Positions 5,640-11,980 of a stretch of DNA of 11,980 nucleotides are shown piece after piece. The stretch comes from Candidatus Kaiserbacteria bacterium. GTDB lineage: Bacteria; Patescibacteriota; Minisyncoccia; Phycocordibacterales; UBA12088. The first letter of the stretch is position 1. Every line of letters starts with the position of its first letter. The notes under the pieces were generated by a model that had not been told where the DNA came from, made no database searches, and was given only the letters and a program-made list of their open reading frames with translations. Location of the stretch: NCBI GenBank assembly GCA_007116405.1, contig SKIN01000016.1, forward strand, positions 1 to 11,980, written 5' to 3'. A program made the translations under genes and the position numbers.

Positions 5640-6971
5640 CTACGCTGGAAGGTCTACTGTGAACGTCGTGCCCTTGCCAAGCTTGCTTTCAAAGACAATA
5701 CCACCTCCTAGTGCCTCTGCAAGCGCTTTACACATGTAGAGACCGATTCCATTACCGTTCACTTCTATCTGCTTTGCGTTGCTCGCACGATACAGTTTCT
5801 GGAAGATGCGCGGTTGCTCCTCCGGCGGAATACCAACACCCGTATCCTGTACCTCAACAACCACACCGTGCGACGTGTTCTGGACCCGAACAAAGACGCT
5901 CCCACCTTCGGGTGTATAACGCAACGCGTTGGTTAGCAAGTTCTGGAGGATGATACGAACCAGTTTGCCGTCAGTGTTGAAGACAAGACCTTCGATAAGC
6001 TCGGTATGAAGCGTGATCGCCTTGTCACGCGCAGCAGGCTCAAGTTCCTCAATAATACCTCGCACAAGTTGGGTAACGTCTGTGTCCGAGCGCTCCACCT
6101 GAACACGACCCATCTCGATACGTGACAAGTTTAGGAGTGTGTTCACGAGGTCTATCATATCCTCATTTCGATGGAACATCTTGAGTAAGTAACCTTGTAT
6201 CTCTTCTGAAAGCTGTGGCGCACGTCGAGTAAGTAGGAAGTCGATATACCACTTTAGGTTTGCGAGTGGTGCTCGAAGCTGGTGTGACGCGAGTGAAAGG
6301 AATTCGGTCTTGATACGTTCAAGCTCCTTCTGTTCATGGATATCTACCAGTGTAACGAGTCCCTGGCGGTTCTTGTCGTGCTGCTCTAAGTTCTCTATAG
6401 AAAGCAGTGCCCAACGCAACGCACCCTTCTTGTCTTTGACCTGTACTTCTTTCTGTTCTATCGGAACACCACGTGCCACACTTTCTTTGTAAAAAGCTTT
6501 TTTTTCATTGTTGTCCGGCACACTAATGAGATCAAAGATATTCGTTTGCAAGAGTTCCTCATCGGTTAAACTAAACATTCGAACGGATGCCTTATTTGGA
6601 CGAATAATGTCGCCATTAGGCCGTATGAGAAGATACGGTACCGGTGAGAGTTCATAGAATCGTCGAAATTGGTCGCGGGTGAAGGAAAGATCCTTTGAGA
6701 TGCGATACGCCATGCGGCGGGCAAAAGTGCGCGTCGATATGATAGAAAACACAAGAAGGACGAACAGCACCGCGGCGACTATCGCCACGACTGTGAGTTG
6801 GTTTAAGAGTTGGTATGCAATATCCGGTGCCACCGCAGGGTCAGCGCCAATGCCCGTGAGCTGTTGCATGTAGTAGGCATACGTGAGATAGAGAGCACCC
6901 CCTAATATCACAACTCCAACTGATAGCAAGGTATACACCATAAGTAAGGTACGGTAATCGCAGTATACCAT
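5640..6971 (-). CDS. Membrane PAS-domain sensor histidine kinase
   Basis: Predicted two-component sensor, up to 443 residues. Two membrane helices at about 11-35 and 58-79 flank a short external loop of about 22 residues, too small for a classic sensor domain. A PAS domain follows at about 101-215 (YELSPVPYLLIRPNGDIIRP). HisKA carries the H-box SLASHQLRAPL with phospho-His230. HATPase_c has the N-box QNLLTNALRYTPEGG (Asn348), G1 DTGVGIP (376-382), an F-box near IFQKLYR, and G2 GNGIGLYMC (406-414). All catalytic boxes are intact. The signal is probably sensed by the PAS domain or in the membrane. The start is uncertain: the ATG at 6971 gives the longest form, but an extended -10 at 6962-6970 overlaps it and points to the ATG at 6941 (433 residues, starting directly with the first helix). 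The receiver-only regulator follows by 52 nt. The stop is TAG. Confidence 0.93.
   Translation of the reverse strand: MVYCDYRTLLMVYTLLSVGVVILGGALYLTYAYYMQQLTGIGADPAVAPDIAYQLLNQLTVVAIVAAVLFVLLVFSIISTRTFARRMAYRISKDLSFTRDQFRRFYELSPVPYLLIRPNGDIIRPNKASVRMFSLTDEELLQTNIFDLISVPDNNEKKAFYKESVARGVPIEQKEVQVKDKKGALRWALLSIENLEQHDKNRQGLVTLVDIHEQKELERIKTEFLSLASHQLRAPLANLKWYIDFLLTRRAPQLSEEIQGYLLKMFHRNEDMIDLVNTLLNLSRIEMGRVQVERSDTDVTQLVRGIIEELEPAARDKAITLHTELIEGLVFNTDGKLVRIILQNLLTNALRYTPEGGSVFVRVQNTSHGVVVEVQDTGVGIPPEEQPRIFQKLYRASNAKQIEVNGNGIGLYMCKALAEALGGGIVFESKLGKGTTFTVDLPA
6962..6970 (-). promoter_or_regulatory. Candidate extended -10 for the histidine kinase
   Basis: Minus strand TGGTATACT (TGn plus TATACT) overlaps the first possible ATG of the kinase. 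Transcripts starting near 6955 would exclude that ATG and use the one at 6941 with a leader of about 14 nt. No -35 was recognised. Confidence 0.4.
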
Positions 6972-6995
6972 CGAGGCGTCATGTATACCTGCTAT

Positions 6996-7023
6996 TTGTA
7001 AACAGCTACGCGTCTGGTATAGT
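6996..7023 (+). promoter_or_regulatory. Promoter for tRNA-Ala
   Basis: Plus strand: TTGTAA (6996-7001), 16-nt spacer, TATAGT (7018-7023) preceded by TGG, an extended -10. The predicted start is near 7030, about 24 nt before the tRNA. It is divergent from the histidine kinase. Confidence 0.6.
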
Positions 7024-7053
7024 ATGCTGTGTTCCGCGCAACATGACAGCGAC

Positions 7054-7126
7054 GGGCCCGTAGCTCAGTTGGTAGAGCGCCTCATTTGCACTGAGGAGGT
7101 CGGGGGTTCGATTCCTCTCGGGTCCA
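7054..7126 (+). tRNA. tRNA-Ala (anticodon TGC)
   Basis: Complete 73-nt cloverleaf: acceptor GGGCCCG / CGGGTCC (one G-T pair), D-stem GCTC/GAGC with loop AGTTGGTA, anticodon stem CCTCA/TGAGG with loop TTTGCAC (anticodon TGC), variable loop AGGTC, T-arm GGGGG-TTCGATT-CCTCT with two wobble pairs. The discriminator is A and CCA is not encoded (CAA follows). It is a single-gene plus-strand unit, convergent with the carboxypeptidase gene. Confidence 0.97.
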
Positions 7127-7163
7127 CAATACTATTCGTGCTTTCTTATCGCCATAATGCCAC

Positions 7164-7196
7164 ACACACAAGCCGCTCACAGAGCGGCTTGTGTGT
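7164..7196. terminator. 15-bp perfect hairpin between tRNA-Ala and the carboxypeptidase
   Basis: Arms 7164-7178 and 7182-7196 (ACACACAAGCCGCTC and its complement) pair perfectly around a 3-nt loop ACA. It sits between two convergent genes: 37 nt after the tRNA and 20 nt past the minus-strand stop at 7217. There is no T-run on either side. The position suggests a bidirectional terminator or a 3'-end stabilising stem. Confidence 0.6.
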
Positions 7197-7216
7197 AGAA
7201 GAATACGAGAATGCGA

Positions 7217-8347
7217 TCACCGAACGCCTGGGGTACTTCCCGCTATTGTATACTCATATTCGTACCATCCAGTGGAGATGTATGCATTCGTTGCGTCAAT
7301 GAGATGGGCAACATCTGCAAACCGTTCTGTCGGCGTCGACCCCAATACTACGATGACAATAGGATGGCCCATGCCTGCGTCATAGACAACACCAAGATTA
7401 CCGCCCGCAGAGTCAGTAAATCCTGTTTTACTTGCAAGAAGACCTGTCTTTGTCCCCGCGTAGATGTTTGTGTTGTTTGCTACATGTATGAATCCGTCTG
7501 AAGAGGTGAAGACACGTTCGTTCAACACTGTGTCATTCATTGTAGAAGGTGCGTTCTCCCAGACATACGCAAGCAGAAGTGCCATGTCCTTCGCGGTACC
7601 TTCGCCACCGTAGCGACTTCCAGGCTCATCCAGACCGGTGGGGTTTCGAAATCGGGTCTGGGTGAGCCCAATGTCTCTTGCACGCGTATTCATTCGGTCT
7701 ACGAATGTATCAACGAGTTCATATTCTGTCTTAACACTTGGTGTGCTGGATATCAAGCGGCCCACTGATGCAGCAACTGCTTCCGCGCCGTCATTACTAC
7801 TTGTCATCATAAGGAACGAGATGAGGTCACGGAGACTCCATCGTTCATATACCAATAGCCCCGAGTCACCCTCAGTCTCTATGGCGTACGGCGTGATCAC
7901 GACCTGAGTATCAGGATTCGCCTCTTCGTGCGCCACTAGTCCCGTCATCACCTTAGTCAATGATGCCAAGGGTCGTACTATGTCCTCACGCTGTGCATAT
8001 AACACAGCACCTGTTGCCAGGTCATACACAACGGCTGAATGGGCGCGAAGCGTGACAGAGTCGTACGGATGTGCAACTTGCGGGGGTGTAGGTGCCTCAA
8101 CCACAACATATGGTGCCACGACCATCGCTTCGATGCTCGGAGGAGTCTGCCATGTCACTACTGACCCGGTGACAACCGCACCAGTCACCAACACGGCGAT
8201 GACGGCAGCAACAACACTATCCTTGCGATGACTCTGCTGAGAGACCTTGGGTACGGAGTCCCGAGATGGCACAACGAGCGTGTGGCGCTCAAGCCCATCC
8301 TCGGGCAATAGTATGTTCTCATTGTTGTCAGGTGTCTGATCGGTCAT
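7217..8347 (-). CDS. D-alanyl-D-alanine carboxypeptidase (penicillin-binding protein, S11 family)
   Basis: Serine DD-peptidase that trims the terminal D-Ala of peptidoglycan stem peptides on the outer face of the membrane. It is 376 residues from the ATG at 8347. Residues 1-43 are a hydrophilic cytoplasmic tail, 44-66 a membrane helix (SVVAAVIAVLVTGAVVTGSVV), and about 95-360 the catalytic domain. Active-site motifs are SLTK (Ser129, Lys132), SSN (183-185) and KTG (307-309, in SKTGFTDSAGGNLG). A second KTG at 300-302 lies 7 residues earlier. The protein is anchored at its N-terminus and lacks the C-terminal PBP5 domain and amphipathic anchor of DacA/DacC. The start is 4 nt after the scpB stop, suggesting coupled translation; no Shine-Dalgarno is seen. 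The frame stays open upstream to 8518 inside scpB, but that extension is not membrane or catalytic sequence. The stop is TGA. Confidence 0.93.
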   Translation of the reverse strand: MTDQTPDNNENILLPEDGLERHTLVVPSRDSVPKVSQQSHRKDSVVAAVIAVLVTGAVVTGSVVTWQTPPSIEAMVVAPYVVVEAPTPPQVAHPYDSVTLRAHSAVVYDLATGAVLYAQREDIVRPLASLTKVMTGLVAHEEANPDTQVVITPYAIETEGDSGLLVYERWSLRDLISFLMMTSSNDGAEAVAASVGRLISSTPSVKTEYELVDTFVDRMNTRARDIGLTQTRFRNPTGLDEPGSRYGGEGTAKDMALLLAYVWENAPSTMNDTVLNERVFTSSDGFIHVANNTNIYAGTKTGLLASKTGFTDSAGGNLGVVYDAGMGHPIVIVVLGSTPTERFADVAHLIDATNAYISTGWYEYEYTIAGSTPGVR

Positions 8348-8351
8348 GGCG

Positions 8352-8939
8352 TCATTGCTTATCTTGTGTGACAGGTGAATGCTCTGTGGCTGACGACTGC
8401 GAATCCGCCAGATCACCTTTCTCAAAAGACGTGAGTTTCTTTTTCGCCTCTTCATATCCTGGTAGTTCAGTGACCGACGTGACGCCAAGATGTTTGAGCA
8501 GATCCGTTGTAGGCTCATACATAAACGTACGAGCTGTCCGTTGCGTCTTAATCTTTTGAATAAGACCCCTGACCATGAGATTGCGAAGAATAAAAGTACT
8601 ATTTACCCCCCGTATATGGTCGATCTCAGCGCGTGTTGCAGGACCTCGGTATAGGATTATTGAAAGCGTTTCAGAACCCGCCTTGCCGAGTTCGCGCACC
8701 AACTCCTCTTTACGCATACGAGCTATCACCGCGCTTGCCTCCGGTGCGGTAACTAGCTCGATCTCCTCCCCCACGGTAAGGAGCCGTATTCCTCTATTTG
8801 TGAGCGAAGCAGTGAGATGTCGAATGGCACTTTCGAGCTCCTCGGAAGAGACGTCAAGCAAGCTCGCAAGCCGCGATCTACTCTCCGGTTCTCCTTTGTA
8901 AAACAAAGCGGCTTCAAGTTGTTGTTCTATGCGGTTCAT
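8352..8939 (-). CDS. scpB: Segregation and condensation protein B (ScpB)
   Basis: Winged-helix partner of the SMC-ScpA condensin complex that compacts and segregates the chromosome. It is 195 residues, with two winged-helix regions at about 1-80 (IEQQLEAALFYKGEPESRSRLA) and 85-165. The ScpB-typical block ETLSIILYRGPATRAEIDHIRGVNST spans about 89-114 (core LYRGPATRAEIDHIRGV), where many ScpB have ETLAIIAYRQPITRAEIE.IRGV. A polar tail (165-195) has no recognised domain. It follows scpA by 50 nt and overlaps nothing; the carboxypeptidase starts 4 nt after its TGA stop. A candidate extended -10 lies 8 nt before the ATG. The smc gene itself is not in the window. Confidence 0.94.
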   Translation of the reverse strand: MNRIEQQLEAALFYKGEPESRSRLASLLDVSSEELESAIRHLTASLTNRGIRLLTVGEEIELVTAPEASAVIARMRKEELVRELGKAGSETLSIILYRGPATRAEIDHIRGVNSTFILRNLMVRGLIQKIKTQRTARTFMYEPTTDLLKHLGVTSVTELPGYEEAKKKLTSFEKGDLADSQSSATEHSPVTQDKQ

Positions 8940-8947
8940 GAGTTCGT

Positions 8948-8956
8948 ATTGTAACA
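8948..8956 (-). promoter_or_regulatory. Candidate extended -10 for scpB
   Basis: Minus strand TGTTACAAT, the same extended -10 sequence as at the PfkB kinase, ends 8 nt before the scpB ATG. A TTGGTG 18 nt upstream of the TACAAT is a possible weak -35. If active, the mRNA would be leaderless or have a leader of one or two bases. Confidence 0.4.
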
Positions 8957-8989
8957 GAGACGCCAGTATGGCACCAAATCACACGGTAC

Positions 8990-9721
8990 TCAACCGTACC
9001 TTGGCACCCCGACGGCGTCATTATGCATTCGTATGTCGCCATGCATACCCTCCTGTTCAACTCGTACGATGCCCTGGCGAACCAACTCCAACATGGCCAA
9101 GAAGGAGACGATGAGGTTGAGCTTTCCTTCAGGAGCGGTACCTGCAAATTCCCTAAAGGTGATATTCATGCTTTCATTGATGCGTTTTGTGAGGCGGTTC
9201 ATCATCTCTTCGAGGGAAACAACCCGCTTCACTGTCGTTTCGGTAAGGCCTTGTTTGGCCACGGGGAGGCTATTAAGAACCCTACCAATAGCTTCACTCA
9301 TTCCTCCAGCTGTTGCCTCCGGGAGAGGTGAGAAAGATATTTGTTGCTTGCGAACACGCTTACGTGCATACAGGGGCACTGAACCAAACTGTTCGCTGAG
9401 GCCCTTTCCGAGTGTCTTGAACAGGTCGAGTGCCCTAAGGCGCTGCTCAAGGTCAGCTATGGCGTCTTGTTCTTCCGTCGTCAGTGATAGTACGGGTAAG
9501 AGAGAGCGAGACTTGATCAACAGCAACGTAGAGCCGACTAGTACGAACTGTGCCGCCTCAGCAATTGGAAATTCCGGGTGTTGCTCAAGATACGTCAAAT
9601 AATCACTACTCACCTCTGAAAGTGAGATGTCGTTGATCAAGAGCTTTCGCTTCTCAATGAGCGAAAGCAACAGATCGAGGGGGCCTTGGAACGCCTCCGT
9701 ACGTATGTGATACGGTTCCAC
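8990..9721 (-). CDS. scpA: Segregation and condensation protein A (ScpA kleisin)
   Basis: Kleisin subunit that closes the SMC ring and recruits ScpB. It is 243 residues starting at GTG (9721). The N-terminal SMC-neck binding block AFQGPLDLLLSLIEKRKLLI is at 9-28, followed by the family motif INDISLSEVSSDYLTYLEQ (core DISLSEVSSDYLTYL). The middle part is variable and charged (ARKRVRKQQ). The C-terminal winged helix lies at about 165-235 (FREFAGTAPEGKLNLIVSFL, LAMLELVRQGIV). Its length matches the family. The GTG start gives MEPYHIRTEAFQGPLD, the expected N-terminus. It lies 60 nt after aspS and 50 nt before scpB. An extended -10 ends 7 nt before the GTG. The stop is TGA. Confidence 0.95.
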   Translation of the reverse strand: MEPYHIRTEAFQGPLDLLLSLIEKRKLLINDISLSEVSSDYLTYLEQHPEFPIAEAAQFVLVGSTLLLIKSRSLLPVLSLTTEEQDAIADLEQRLRALDLFKTLGKGLSEQFGSVPLYARKRVRKQQISFSPLPEATAGGMSEAIGRVLNSLPVAKQGLTETTVKRVVSLEEMMNRLTKRINESMNITFREFAGTAPEGKLNLIVSFLAMLELVRQGIVRVEQEGMHGDIRMHNDAVGVPRYG

Positions 9722-9728
9722 ACGGTAC

Positions 9729-9737
9729 AGTATAGCA
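9729..9737 (-). promoter_or_regulatory. Candidate extended -10 for scpA
   Basis: Minus strand TGCTATACT ends 7 nt before the scpA GTG, so transcription would begin at or next to the start codon, giving a leaderless mRNA. No good -35 is visible. It lies in the 60-nt aspS-scpA gap, which has no convincing terminator. Confidence 0.5.
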
Positions 9738-9781
9738 TGACCCTTCGGGCCCCGTACCGACGATACTGTGGGTATATTCTC

Positions 9782-11143
9782 CTACAGGTCGGATGTGTGG
9801 GCCGTATCCTTAGCGAGCAGGAGGTCAATGCGGTTCATGTCGCGTGGGAACAGTGACGCCTCTTTCACATTCTCCAGTCCGAGCATCTTTTGAGTCAGGC
9901 GCTCCAAGCCAAGGCCGGTGCCGCCATGCGGTGGGATACCGTATTTGAAGGCTTGCAGGTAGAACGAGAACTTCGCGGGATCAAGACCTTTGCTCTCCAT
10001 CTTTTGCACCAGCGCATCATGGTCATGAATACGTTGACTTCCGGAGACTATCTCGACGCCACGGAACAGAAGGTCAAAGCTCTTGGTCATACCCGGCACC
10101 TCCGGATCATCCATGGTGTAGAACGGACGCTTGGATGTCGGGTAGTGGGTGACGAAGACGTAATCAGATTGTAGGTGCTCGTTGGCGTAGCTGCATAGCC
10201 AGCGTTCATCTTCCGGGTCCAAGTCGGGGGCTCCCACTTTATCGGCACCGGTTTCTTTCTTGATGAGTTCTTGTGCTTCTTTGAGTGTCATCGTAGGAAA
10301 CTGTCCCTCGGGGACAAGTGGCAGCGTTGCTTCCATGAGAGCAAACTCGCGCGCGGAGGTCTTCTGCAGGTGAGTGTTCAAATACCGCATGAGGCCTTCC
10401 ATCGCGGCCATGACATCGCGATGGTCATCGATGAACCCCATCTCAAGGTCGAGCATCGTGAGCTCGTTGAGGTGGCGCGACGTCGAATGTCGCTCGGCGC
10501 GGAACATGGTGCCGGTAGAGAAGACACGCTCATATACCCCCACCAGTATCTGTTTGTAGAGCTGAGGGCTTGTGGCAAGTGACGCCATGCGATCGTTGAA
10601 GTACTCGAAGCGAAACACTTCGGCGCCACCCTCAGCGTCGTCACCAACTATCTTGGGTGCCTGGAATTCGCTGAATCCCTCACCGCGAAGGTACTCTCGG
10701 TAGGCATGCACGATTTCCGCCTGAACCGCGAATATCGCCCGTTCCCTGTCCCGGCGAAGCGTGAGTGGACGGTAGTCAAAGTTGGTGTCGATATTGAGCG
10801 CGGTGTCCTTGTCAAAAGGTAGTTCACTTGCCCGGGCCAGTATCGTGACACTCAGTATCTCCAACTCAATGTCGCCGTTAGGCTGATCTGCTTTCACCAT
10901 GCGTTCCGGACGCTTGTTCACCTTTGCCTCTACGCGTACAACATATTCGGGACGCAATTCTTGCGCTACTGCGAGTGCCTCTGCGTGGTTCGGCAACGCA
11001 ACCGCCTGCACGACACCGGTACGGTCTCTGAGGTCGAGGAACACGAGCTTGCCATGGTCCCGACGCACGTCAACCACTGCACCAACAGTCACTTCCTTGT
11101 CGATACTCTCATGGAGTTCAGCTATCAATGTCCGTCCTTTCAT
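9782..11143 (-). CDS. aspS: Aspartyl-tRNA synthetase, short archaeal-type (probably Asp/Asn non-discriminating)
   Basis: Class IIb synthetase charging tRNA-Asp, and probably tRNA-Asn, with aspartate. It is 453 residues. The N-terminal OB-fold anticodon domain spans about 1-105 (VRRDHGKLVFLDLRDRTGVV). The class II core has motif 1 near FSEFQAPKIV (157-166), motif 2 FRAERHSTSRHLNELTMLDL (214-233) continuing EMGF, and motif 3 GGTGLGLERL (407-416), ending SLFPRDMNRID. It lacks the roughly 100-residue GAD insertion of the usual bacterial enzyme (about 590 residues), and motifs such as SPQLYKQ and TSRHLNELTMLDLEMGF are archaeal-type. Such enzymes often mischarge tRNA-Asn for the GatCAB amidotransferase; that specificity is inference, and gatCAB is not in the window. 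It starts 33 nt after the trpS stop and is probably in the same operon. The stop is TAG. Confidence 0.95.
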   Translation of the reverse strand: MKGRTLIAELHESIDKEVTVGAVVDVRRDHGKLVFLDLRDRTGVVQAVALPNHAEALAVAQELRPEYVVRVEAKVNKRPERMVKADQPNGDIELEILSVTILARASELPFDKDTALNIDTNFDYRPLTLRRDRERAIFAVQAEIVHAYREYLRGEGFSEFQAPKIVGDDAEGGAEVFRFEYFNDRMASLATSPQLYKQILVGVYERVFSTGTMFRAERHSTSRHLNELTMLDLEMGFIDDHRDVMAAMEGLMRYLNTHLQKTSAREFALMEATLPLVPEGQFPTMTLKEAQELIKKETGADKVGAPDLDPEDERWLCSYANEHLQSDYVFVTHYPTSKRPFYTMDDPEVPGMTKSFDLLFRGVEIVSGSQRIHDHDALVQKMESKGLDPAKFSFYLQAFKYGIPPHGGTGLGLERLTQKMLGLENVKEASLFPRDMNRIDLLLAKDTAHTSDL

Positions 11144-11176
11144 ATGATTGGTTACTACTATCCCGATAATGCACTG

Positions 11177-11980
11177 CTACAAACTTACACCCACTTTTTG
11201 GCGCACTTCAGCCATTTTTTGTGATGCTACGGTTCGTGCCTTCTCCGCCCCGTCCGTGAGAATCTTCTTCACGAGGGAGATGTCCTTAGCAAGCTCATCC
11301 CGCTTCTCCCTAAGCGGAGCAATGAGCTCAATGATACTTTCCGCAAGGAGCTCTTTACTTTCCTTGTACCCTATTGAACCTTCACGGTACCGCAGGTCGA
11401 CGTCGGACAGGTCCTTGGTCACCAGCTTGTGAAGGGCGAACACATTGCAGGCATCAGGATCTTTTGGTTCATTAGTGCCCTTGCTGTCGGTCACGATACT
11501 CATCACCAGCTTACGCACCTCTTCGTCGGTCGCAAACAAGGGAATAGTGTTGTTGTAACTCTTGCTCATCTTCTGACCATCAATGCCGGGTATCACAGCA
11601 ACCTCCTTTGGGATGTAGGCCTCCGGCAACGTGAAGGTGTCGCCATAGGTCCTGTTGAACTTCTCTGCGGTGTCGCGGGCGTATTCCACGTGCTGCTTCT
11701 GGTCTGCGCCGACCGGAACAATGTCCGGGTCGTAAAGCAGTATGTCCGCAGCCATGAGTATCGGGTAGTCAAAGGTGCCGACGTTTATCTCGGCATTCTT
11801 TGCAAGTGCATCTTTGTACGCGTGCGCACGCTGAAGGTACGGCATCGTTGTGAGGGTGTTGAATATCCAACAGAGCTCGGTGTGTTCCGGAAGATCTGAC
11901 TGCTTGAAAAGCACCACCTCCTTCGGGTCAAGTCCGATGGCAAGGTAGTCGAGTGCGACGTCGATGATGTTCTGTCGCAA
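11177..11980 (-). CDS. trpS: Tryptophanyl-tRNA synthetase, 5' end cut off by the window
   Basis: Class Ic synthetase charging tRNA-Trp. The visible 268 codons are the C-terminal four-fifths; the frame is open at the right edge, and the first 60-70 residues, with the HIGH-type motif, are outside. Visible marks are the TrpRS block FDYPILMAADILLYDPDIVP (70-89 of the visible part), VGADQKQHVEYARD (90-103), and the ATP-binding loop GQKMSKSYNN (135-144). The C-terminal helical anticodon region contains LRYREGSIGYKESKELL and ends KVGVSL. The first visible codon is TTG and should not be read as a start. It is of the bacterial type, as shown by the GxDQxQH motif and the KMSKS context. The stop is TAG; aspS follows by 33 nt. 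Confidence 0.96.
   Translation of the reverse strand: MRQNIIDVALDYLAIGLDPKEVVLFKQSDLPEHTELCWIFNTLTTMPYLQRAHAYKDALAKNAEINVGTFDYPILMAADILLYDPDIVPVGADQKQHVEYARDTAEKFNRTYGDTFTLPEAYIPKEVAVIPGIDGQKMSKSYNNTIPLFATDEEVRKLVMSIVTDSKGTNEPKDPDACNVFALHKLVTKDLSDVDLRYREGSIGYKESKELLAESIIELIAPLREKRDELAKDISLVKKILTDGAEKARTVASQKMAEVRQKVGVSL

Noticed and set aside
8348..8518. Upstream extension of the carboxypeptidase inside scpB
   Set aside because: It overlaps 167 nt of scpB in another frame and codes for a basic segment with no function; the ATG at 8347 fits the operon spacing.
9033..9602. Plus-strand open frame of 189 codons opposite scpA
   Set aside because: It is antisense to a clear ScpA, has low-complexity Ser/Arg-rich sequence and no recognisable domain. 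Long antisense frames are expected in this base composition.
11429..11899. Plus-strand open frame of 156 codons opposite trpS
   Set aside because: It is a complete shadow of the TrpRS catalytic domain and has no family motif of its own.
1..11980. A recoded stop codon (UGA as Gly) as in some CPR
   Set aside because: TGA ends prfA, scpA, scpB and the carboxypeptidase at the expected family lengths, and no in-frame TGA interrupts any gene.
1..11980. A new defence, mobile or biosynthetic system
   Set aside because: Every long gene belongs to a known housekeeping, envelope or signalling family. No direct repeats, integrase, transposase, toxin-antitoxin pair or CRISPR-like spacing was seen.

Overview
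This window looks like an ordinary housekeeping stretch of a Candidate Phyla Radiation (Patescibacteria) genome, most likely Parcubacteria and possibly Kaiserbacteria-like; the group is inferred from family features, not from a search. The evidence is compact genes, short gaps, an N-terminally short RF1, a cysteine-free (type B) L31, an L25/CTC protein, a short archaeal-type AspRS, a coiled-coil lytic transglycosylase, and tRNAs without encoded CCA. GC looks close to 50% by eye. TAA, TAG and TGA all end genes here, so the standard bacterial code applies and the UGA=Gly code of Gracilibacteria/Absconditabacteria is excluded.

Almost everything is on the minus strand. Reading in transcription order from the right edge: trpS (5' end cut off), aspS, scpA, scpB and a D-Ala-D-Ala carboxypeptidase form a closely spaced run. 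A plus-strand tRNA-Ala(TGC) converges on its end. Next come a PAS histidine kinase and a receiver-only response regulator, then tRNA-Val(CAC), whose 3' end lies 2 nt from the GTG of an RNHCP zinc-ribbon gene. A plus-strand PfkB-family kinase faces that gene and is divergent from rplY (L25). After rplY and its terminator come a membrane-anchored coiled-coil lytic transglycosylase, rpmE (L31), prfA (RF1) and the first 23 codons of rpsB (S2) at the left edge.

The genes cover translation (trpS, aspS, two tRNAs, rplY, rpmE, prfA, rpsB), chromosome segregation (scpA, scpB, the kleisin and winged-helix partners of SMC), cell-wall remodelling (carboxypeptidase and lytic transglycosylase), one two-component pair, and one sugar or nucleoside kinase. 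No mobile element, CRISPR array, phage gene, defence system or biosynthetic cluster was seen, and no stretch over 300 bases lacks a gene.

The points most worth a second look are in expression signals: extended -10 promoters (TGn plus TATACT or TACAAT) at most transcription units, some so close to the start codon that scpA and scpB mRNAs would be leaderless or nearly so; a TTGCGN -35 seen three times; a coding sequence that begins 2 nt after a tRNA; overlapping divergent promoters between rplY and the kinase; and two long perfect hairpins without U-tracts.
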